DNA of 17,302 nt from CAZFAI01 sp964516555 (GTDB lineage: Bacteria > Patescibacteriota > Microgenomatia > UBA12405): contig CAZFAI010000018.1 in the NCBI GenBank assembly GCA_964516555.1, positions 1 through 17,302 of the forward strand, in the 5' to 3' direction. The position numbers and the translations under genes are program-made. Shown in pieces: positions 13,288 to 17,302 of this stretch (its first letter is position 1; each line of letters begins with the position of its first letter). The notes under the pieces are model-generated. The model worked only from the letters and a program-made list of their open reading frames with translations, did no database searches and had not been told where the DNA came from.

Positions 13288-13884
13288 TTATGTGGCTGAT
13301 CTAGCAGTTGAGTGTTCACTGCTAAAGAGATACTGTTCTCCCCCACCCTGTTTTTTCTTAACATTGTTCCAAAAGGCGTTTCTTTTCTTTTTCTTGGTTT
13401 GAAAGAGATAAAGCCAATTAGTGCTTTCGGATATATTTTTTCTTAGGTTTACTATTAGAGTTCGCATTCTTTGTAAGAAGTTTAATTGATATTGACTATT
13501 ATCTATTGAGGGTTCAAGTGCTACTTTGGCGATTTCAGTATCAAGTTGTTCGGAAGATTCAACAAGTAGAGCAATTTCTGACCTTATTGATTCAATTTCT
13601 TTCTGAATAGCCTGATCGTGGTTATAAATTGCCGATTGGTGTTCTTTTTCCAGATGGCTAAAAAGTAAATTGCCCGGTTTTTCAGAGGACGGTTGACGAC
13701 TTTTAGTCAGTTCTATACTCTGGCCTAGCCCAAGCACGCCCCTCAGGGAAAATTCTTTGGGTGATTCGGGTATTGACGGAGAAGAATTGGACGTACCAGT
13801 GCTTTTTAGTATTTCACTCGTAAATCCGTTATTTTTGTGTTTATAGTTTTTCGGATCGAAATTGGATCCAAACCCACCTGCCAT
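13288..13884 (-). CDS. Hypothetical protein, possibly DUF5660 family
   Basis: A 198-residue soluble protein of unknown function. The first 80 or so residues are low-complexity and Ser/Pro-rich. From about 85 to 145 a helical, probably coiled-coil segment follows (HLEKEHQSAIYNHDQAIQKEIESIRSEI in pattern). The C-terminus has ISESTNWLYLF, a basic KKKKRNAFW patch and KKQGGGEQYLF. That ending resembles the DUF5660 proteins I remember from Microgenomates genomes; this is recall, not a search. The start at 13884 is supported by an extended -10 (TGCTATAAT) that ends 7 nt upstream, so the mRNA is probably leaderless. The gene is followed after 50 nt by tRNA-Val in the same direction. Confidence 0.75.
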   Translation of the reverse strand: MAGGFGSNFDPKNYKHKNNGFTSEILKSTGTSNSSPSIPESPKEFSLRGVLGLGQSIELTKSRQPSSEKPGNLLFSHLEKEHQSAIYNHDQAIQKEIESIRSEIALLVESSEQLDTEIAKVALEPSIDNSQYQLNFLQRMRTLIVNLRKNISESTNWLYLFQTKKKKRNAFWNNVKKKQGGGEQYLFSSEHSTARSAT

Positions 13885-13891
13885 GAGCAGT

Positions 13892-13900
13892 ATTATAGCA
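13892..13900 (-). promoter_or_regulatory. Extended -10 promoter of the DUF5660-like gene
   Basis: Minus strand TGCTATAAT (13900-13892), a perfect extended -10, followed by 7 nt (ACTGCTC) and the ATG at 13884. No strong -35 is seen. The expected start site coincides with the start codon. Confidence 0.6.
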
Positions 13901-13943
13901 CACGAAGCTTAAAATTTTGATAATTATAGGTTAAAAAAAGAGT

Positions 13944-14765
13944 CTATTTTAGGTTGAGTAGGTAGTCAAACACTTTTTCCTGGATAAGTATGTAATACAA
14001 GAGGTTAATGTTTTCTGATAATTGGGGATTTTTTTCCAAATAAGCCTTGGCTTCTTCGGGTTTAATTTCGATATTTTCTTTTTTAGCAATGTAGTCTATG
14101 GATAAGTTAATTTTCCATTCCTCGATTGAATGTTTTTTAATTTCCTCTTTGTATTGATCCAAAGTTTGATTTTTGTTTTGAAGATATTGGTTGACTGTTA
14201 ATTTTGCCTGATTAAGTTGGTCTACTAATTGGCCAAGTTTTCTTTCAACTTCAGCTTCAAGCAGTATCGGAGGCATGGTGACGCTAGAGGAGTTGACAAT
14301 TATTTCAAGAATTTTGTTTAATTTTTCTTCTCTATTTAGTTTGCCATTAGCCTTGGTATTGTTAATGCTTTTTATCTTATTTTGGTAGTCCTCATTTAAT
14401 TCTATATTGGGTAATTCACAGCTAGTTATTTCTATTTCCCAGCTTTTGCCCAGAGTTAGCGGAGGATTTAATATCTTTATTTGCGGTTGTAAAACTGGTT
14501 TTATATCGTTTTCTTTTATTTGATCTTCGTATTTGTGACTCAAGAGGTGTGACAACATTTCTTCAATAATTTTTTCGCGGGATATTTCTTTTTCAACAAT
14601 ATTGAGTGGTACTTTTCCCTGGCGAAAGCCCTTGCTTTTATGGTTTGCTTGGACGTTTTTTAATATATTTTGGTACTCGTTTTCTATTTCTTTTTGATCC
14701 AAGGTAACTTTAAGAGTGAAGGTGCCATTATCAAGTTTGCTAAGGTTGGAATTATTTGTTTTCAT
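13944..14765 (-). CDS. tig: Trigger factor (short form without PPIase domain)
   Basis: A 273-residue ribosome-associated chaperone, against about 430 in E. coli. The N-terminal domain carries the ribosome-binding signature GFRQGKVP (46-53) in the usual context KVTLDQKEIENEYQNIL ... IVEKEI. It passes directly into the helical C-terminal arm region (VTMPPILLEAEVERKLGQLVDQL ... EEWKINLSIDYIAKKENI). The FKBP-type peptidyl-prolyl isomerase domain between them is missing. A TTG start at 14792 would add nine residues but overlaps the divergent gene. The ATG at 14765 matches the normal N-terminus and lies about 10 nt after a TATCAT element. Confidence 0.85.
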   Translation of the reverse strand: MKTNNSNLSKLDNGTFTLKVTLDQKEIENEYQNILKNVQANHKSKGFRQGKVPLNIVEKEISREKIIEEMLSHLLSHKYEDQIKENDIKPVLQPQIKILNPPLTLGKSWEIEITSCELPNIELNEDYQNKIKSINNTKANGKLNREEKLNKILEIIVNSSSVTMPPILLEAEVERKLGQLVDQLNQAKLTVNQYLQNKNQTLDQYKEEIKKHSIEEWKINLSIDYIAKKENIEIKPEEAKAYLEKNPQLSENINLLYYILIQEKVFDYLLNLK

Positions 14766-14773
14766 AGGTAGGG

Positions 14774-14782
14774 TTATGATAA
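14774..14782. promoter_or_regulatory. Shared symmetric -10 of the divergent tig / lysozyme-like promoters
   Basis: The 9-mer ttatgataa gives TATGAT on the plus strand (14775-14780) and TATCAT on the minus strand (14781-14776), in a 26-bp gap between two start codons. Each -10 ends 10-11 nt before its start codon. The -35 regions are weak on both sides. Confidence 0.4.
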
Positions 14783-14791
14783 CATGGAGCA

Positions 14792-15400
14792 ATGAAAAGA
14801 GCTATTTTGCTGATGCTTAGAGCTTTTTGCTTGGGGTTTATGGGGATACTTTCAATATTTTTTTTGTTTTGGGAAATGATGATATTCTTGCCAAAACAGG
14901 ATATAAAGGGAGTTGTTAAGATTGCCGACTCAAGCCAAGTATTAATTGGGGAAAACGGAGACGATGAGAAAAGGGAGCCGGGACAGAAGGATTTGGCCAT
15001 TGCCAAGGATGCCAGACCTGAAATTATACGAAGATATCTAGAAAAGTATAAATCTCCCCTGGCTTCTTACTCTGAATTAATATTTCAATTGTCAGAGACA
15101 TATGGTTTTGAATATTACTGGATTGTGGCGATAGCTCAACAGGAATCAAACTTGTGTAAAAAAATACCAGAGGGGTCTCATAATTGTTGGGGTTATGGGA
15201 TACACAGTAGCGGAACCTTAAAATTTGAAAATTATGAATTGGCATTAAACAGTTTTGCAGAGTATTTAAAAAGACAATATTTTGATAAAGGATTAAATAC
15301 TCCCGAATTAATCATGAATAAATACTGTCCTCACTCTAACGGATCATGGGCTTTTGGAGTACAACAATTCATTAATGAAATGGAATCAGGTAATTACTGA
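14792..15400 (+). CDS. Membrane-anchored lysozyme-like (muramidase/glucosaminidase type) protein
   Basis: A 202-residue protein with one N-terminal membrane segment (about 5-33, LLMLRAFCLGFMGILSIFFLF) and no lipobox, so most of it should face outwards. A polar linker (about 35-75) precedes a lysozyme-fold domain: YYWIVAIAQQESNLCKKIPEGSHNCWGYGIH, with E118 in QQESN as the probable catalytic acid, then a tail ending SWAFGVQQFINEM. Three cysteines (C122, C132, C179) could form disulfides. This layout resembles glucosaminidase or SLT-like wall hydrolases and fits peptidoglycan remodelling. The ATG at 14792 has GGAG close upstream (4 nt spacing, too short to be convincing). It is divergent from tig. 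The substrate cannot be told from the sequence. Confidence 0.7.
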   Translation: MKRAILLMLRAFCLGFMGILSIFFLFWEMMIFLPKQDIKGVVKIADSSQVLIGENGDDEKREPGQKDLAIAKDARPEIIRRYLEKYKSPLASYSELIFQLSETYGFEYYWIVAIAQQESNLCKKIPEGSHNCWGYGIHSSGTLKFENYELALNSFAEYLKRQYFDKGLNTPELIMNKYCPHSNGSWAFGVQQFINEMESGNY

Positions 15401-15418
15401 TACGCATCTAATTTGTAT

Positions 15419-15447
15419 TTGACATACTTATAATATTCTGATATATT
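15419..15447 (+). promoter_or_regulatory. Strong promoter upstream of efp
   Basis: TTGACA (15419-15424), exactly 17 bp, TGA-TATATT (extended -10; hexamer 15442-15447). The best consensus match in the window. The expected start site is near 15455, directly before the hairpin at 15457. Confidence 0.8.
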
Positions 15448-15456
15448 ACTTTTTAG

Positions 15457-15500
15457 ATCCCGGGGTGGCTCCTCTAAAAAGCATGCTCTGGGATTTTTTT
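15457..15500 (+). terminator. Leader hairpin with U7 tract in front of efp
   Basis: ATCCCGGGGTG (15457-15467) can pair with TGCTCTGGGAT (15484-15494) as 11 bp including several G-U pairs, followed by T7 (15494-15500). It lies between the efp promoter and the efp ATG at 15526, so it would cut a transcript of about 45 nt unless read through. It may be a leader attenuator or the end of a tiny RNA. A 15-codon ORF starting GTG at 15465 (MAPLKSMLWDFFVFK) spans the 3' arm; it is not enriched in one residue. Confidence 0.6.
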
Positions 15501-15525
15501 GTTTTCAAGTGATAGAATAACTTTC

Positions 15526-16089
15526 ATGGCACTAATAACAACAGCTCAATTTAAAAAAGGAATATATGTGATGTTCCACGATGAACCCCACATGATTGTT
15601 GATATTTCTTTTGTATCTCCCGGAAAAGGATCGGCGTTTTATAGAACTAAATTGAAGTCGCTTAACACCGGAAGAGTTGTTGAATATACCTATAAATCCG
15701 GAGAAAAAGTAGAAGAAGTTTTGGTGGAAACGCATGAAGCGGAATATTCTTATTATGACGGCTCGAACTATGTTTTTATTGAACCTAGGTCGTTTGAGCA
15801 ATATATGGTTCCTGAAGAAGTGATTGGTGATGACAAGGTCTATCTGAAAGAGGGTTCATTATACAGAATTAAGTTTTATGAGGAAAAGGTTGTGGGGGTG
15901 ACTTTGCCAAAAAGTATTTTTACTGTGGTGGTGGAAGCAGAGAATTCGGTTAAGGGTGATACTGCAACTTCAGCTATGAAAACAGCAGTGGTTGATACCG
16001 GAGCAAGAGTTCAGGTGCCATTGTTTGTTAAAGTGGGTGATGAAATTTCAATCAGTACTGAGAATGGTGCGTATCTTTCGAGAAAATAG
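15526..16089 (+). CDS. efp: Elongation factor P
   Basis: A 187-residue EF-P, which enters the ribosomal E site and relieves stalling at consecutive prolines. The start MALITTAQFKKGIYV is the family N-terminus. Domain I carries the tip loop SPGKGSAF with K34, the lysine-type tip that other bacteria modify. Domains II and III follow (VYLKEGSLYRIKFYEEKVVGVTLP ... VDTGARVQVPLFVKVGDEISISTENGAYLSR). An upstream in-frame ATG at 15499 would add nine residues inside the terminator U tract and is rejected. No modification enzyme is in this window. The gene ends one base before the convergent hypothetical gene. Confidence 0.95.
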   Translation: MALITTAQFKKGIYVMFHDEPHMIVDISFVSPGKGSAFYRTKLKSLNTGRVVEYTYKSGEKVEEVLVETHEAEYSYYDGSNYVFIEPRSFEQYMVPEEVIGDDKVYLKEGSLYRIKFYEEKVVGVTLPKSIFTVVVEAENSVKGDTATSAMKTAVVDTGARVQVPLFVKVGDEISISTENGAYLSRK

Positions 16090-16452
16090 CTAGAATACTA
16101 ATTCATTTTTTATCTGAGGTTGGGGAATTTTATCGTATGAGTTTATTGTGGTATCCAGTTTATCAAATGATTGTTGGAGAGGTGTTTTATTTTCTAAAAT
16201 AATAGTAGTGGGTGTTGGCTCTGGGGGTTTTGGAGTGGGAACGACCGGTTGGTTGGTATCGGTGTCCGGGTTCTTAACAAAAAGAGCCAGAAGAGAGAGT
16301 ATTAGAAGCAAGGACAATAGAGATACAAGAATAAGATTTCTGGGTTGTTTGAGGAATGTAAAAGATGGTTTTGCTGATGGCTTTTGGGTTGGCGCAAAAG
16401 GATTTTCCCGAGGTTGGTCGATATTTTGATATAACAAGTCTTCTTTTTTCAT
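16090..16452 (-). CDS. Hypothetical single-pass membrane protein with Pro-rich linker
   Basis: A 120-residue protein I do not recognise. The cytoplasmic side (1-38) is polar and Pro/Lys-rich (NPFAPTQKPSAKPSF). One membrane segment follows (about 40-63, LILVSLLSLLLILSLLALFV). The outer part has a Pro/Thr linker (PVVPTPKPPEPTPTT) and about 35 residues ending in ELVF. Such a linker suggests it spans wall material. Its start abuts the stop of the upstream gene (TAAATG), so the two are translated together. It converges on efp with no gap and no visible terminator. Confidence 0.75.
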   Translation of the reverse strand: MKKEDLLYQNIDQPRENPFAPTQKPSAKPSFTFLKQPRNLILVSLLSLLLILSLLALFVKNPDTDTNQPVVPTPKPPEPTPTTIILENKTPLQQSFDKLDTTINSYDKIPQPQIKNELVF

Positions 16453-17220
16453 TTATTTTATCGTAGATTTTAATTCAGTAATCATTTCCAGGATATTATT
16501 GTTAATTATTTCCAGGCTTTCAATCGAGCTACCATAGGAGTTGGAGTTTATAGCAGTAGACTCTTCTTTTTCTAGCAATGATTTTCTTATAACTTCGTTT
16601 TTGGAGGTTTGAGCTTTGGTCGATATTACTTTGGTGACATGGAGAACGTCTGGCATATCTTCGTTTTCTTGATTGATAATATGGGTCAAATTGTTAATTG
16701 TGTCAATAAGCGTCAGATTATAATTAATCAAATCTTCAACCAGAGCGGAATTAATTATTGGTTTTAATTCTTTTTCATATTTGTCCTGAAAATCATTATT
16801 TATTTCAGATAAAAGTTTGTTGTTTGAAATGTCCATATCGGAAATATCCTGGTTCATTTTGAGTAACAGTTTTTCATAATCTTTTAATTTATCCTGAATT
16901 TGTTGAGTGTTGTCGGGGTTGATGGATTTGTTTATCTCAAGTTTAACGCGAAGGGTGCGACAATAAGTTTCAAGACTTAAATTTCGACTGATAAAGGCTT
17001 TTACGAAGGCTTCGTTTTTTTCTTTTTGAGTGGTTATTGACTTGTAGGTCAGATCAATTTGTTTTTTTTCGGAGTATTGATTTAAGTGTGTTTGGTAAAT
17101 ATTGTATTGGTAAAAATAGTCGGTTTTATATTGCCTGTATAGGTCTAGGGAGGATGGCGGAGTGGGTTCTTGTGCAATTATTGGCCTAACTAAAAATAGA
17201 ATTAGATAAAGTAAGCCCAT
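16453..17220 (-). CDS. Hypothetical secreted or anchored helical protein
   Basis: A 255-residue protein of unknown family. It begins MGLLYLILFLVRPIIAQEPTPP, which looks like a signal peptide with possible cleavage after IIAQ, although the hydrophobic part is short. The rest is highly charged, Asn/Gln/Lys-rich and helical, with coiled-coil-like stretches at about 95-150 (KLKDYEKLLLKMNQDISDMD in pattern) and again near the end. The reading frame stays open up to 17289, but that longer start would lie in the tRNA-Leu gene, so the ATG at 17220, 29 nt after the tRNA, is chosen. It abuts the downstream membrane-protein gene; the two may form an envelope pair. Confidence 0.7.
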   Translation of the reverse strand: MGLLYLILFLVRPIIAQEPTPPSSLDLYRQYKTDYFYQYNIYQTHLNQYSEKKQIDLTYKSITTQKEKNEAFVKAFISRNLSLETYCRTLRVKLEINKSINPDNTQQIQDKLKDYEKLLLKMNQDISDMDISNNKLLSEINNDFQDKYEKELKPIINSALVEDLINYNLTLIDTINNLTHIINQENEDMPDVLHVTKVISTKAQTSKNEVIRKSLLEKEESTAINSNSYGSSIESLEIINNNILEMITELKSTIK

Positions 17221-17248
17221 GTTAGTAATAAGTTTAGCAGAAAATGTG

Positions 17249-17302
17249 TGCCGCAGAGAGGATTTGAACCTCCACGGATTGCTCCACACGGTCCTAAGCC
17301 GT
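17249..17302 (-). tRNA. tRNA-Leu (anticodon TAG), 5' part outside the window
   Basis: Minus strand, read from the window edge: anticodon arm ACGG-CTTAGGA-CCGT with anticodon TAG at 17296-17294, a class II variable arm (TGGA-GCAA-TCCG), T arm GGAGG-TTCAAAT-CCTCT with a standard T loop, acceptor 3' strand CTGCGGC and discriminator A. CCA is not encoded (CAC follows). The long variable arm and TAG anticodon identify leucine. Confidence 0.93.

Noticed and set aside
14766..14792. TTG start adding nine residues to trigger factor
   Set aside because: It overlaps the divergent gene and promoter; the family N-terminus fits the ATG at 14765.
15465..15512. Leader peptide MAPLKSMLWDFFVFK controlling efp
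   Set aside because: No enrichment for proline or any residue tied to EF-P and its start lies within the hairpin; kept only as a remark in the terminator entry.
15499..15525. N-terminal extension of EF-P
   Set aside because: The nine extra codons lie in the terminator U tract region and EF-P normally starts at the MALITT-like residue; K34 numbering fits the shorter form.
17221..17289. Longer start for the secreted hypothetical protein (23 extra residues)
   Set aside because: It would overlap the tRNA-Leu gene and bury the signal peptide; ATG at 17220 is better.
1..17302. CRISPR array, insertion sequences, prophage or defence genes
   Set aside because: No spaced repeats, transposase or integrase motifs, or defence-type domains were seen; the genes are mainly core translation, DNA repair and cell-wall functions.

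Overview
This window (about 37% GC by eye) looks like a chromosomal segment from a Patescibacteria/CPR genome, most likely of the Microgenomates type. The basis is the gene set: ThrRS without its TGS domain, PheRS beta without its OB-fold, a trigger factor without the PPIase domain, tRNAs without encoded CCA, almost no Shine-Dalgarno sequences, and several lineage-style hypothetical proteins. The taxonomic call is inference. The sequence is metagenome-like: a 100-N scaffold gap is flanked by identical 55-bp ends.

Layout. (1) 1-338 (+): the C-terminal end of a PilO-like pilus protein, tail-to-tail with (2) a minus-strand operon at 2256-328, rpmF-nusB-rnc-rpsP-khpA, with its own promoter. The N gap lies in rnc and is artificial; removing 155 bp restores an intact RNase III. 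(3) recG (-), divergent from (4) a tiny membrane peptide ORF that overlaps, by ATGA, a large class A penicillin-binding protein (+). (5) 13276-7113 (-): a long translation operon in the order promoter, tRNA-Val(GAC), thrS, infC, rpmI, rplT, pheS, pheT. This is the same thrS-to-pheT gene order as in E. coli. (6) A DUF5660-like hypothetical gene and trigger factor (-), then a divergent membrane-anchored lysozyme-like protein and efp (+). (7) Two abutting hypothetical envelope proteins (-) downstream of a partial tRNA-Leu(TAG) at the right edge.

The most interesting content is regulatory. Between rplT and pheS there is a complete amino-acid attenuator: a 12-codon leader peptide MNLTLSAFFFLI with three consecutive Phe codons, followed by four RNA arms that can pair 1:2, 2:3 (antiterminator) or 3:4 (a perfect 10-bp intrinsic terminator with a U run) just ahead of the pheS start. 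Upstream of thrS, directly after the tRNA-Val, a second small ORF, MKTITTPTLLTILPIWA, has five Thr codons in 17 and ends inside a foldable hairpin region. Each aminoacyl-tRNA synthetase transcription unit therefore appears to carry a leader peptide rich in its own amino acid. I know of no description of ribosome-mediated attenuation in CPR bacteria; that statement of novelty is from memory only.

Other points: the efp leader carries a strong promoter followed immediately by a hairpin with a U7 tract. Several first genes have a -10 hexamer ending only 6-7 nt before the start codon, which suggests leaderless mRNAs.
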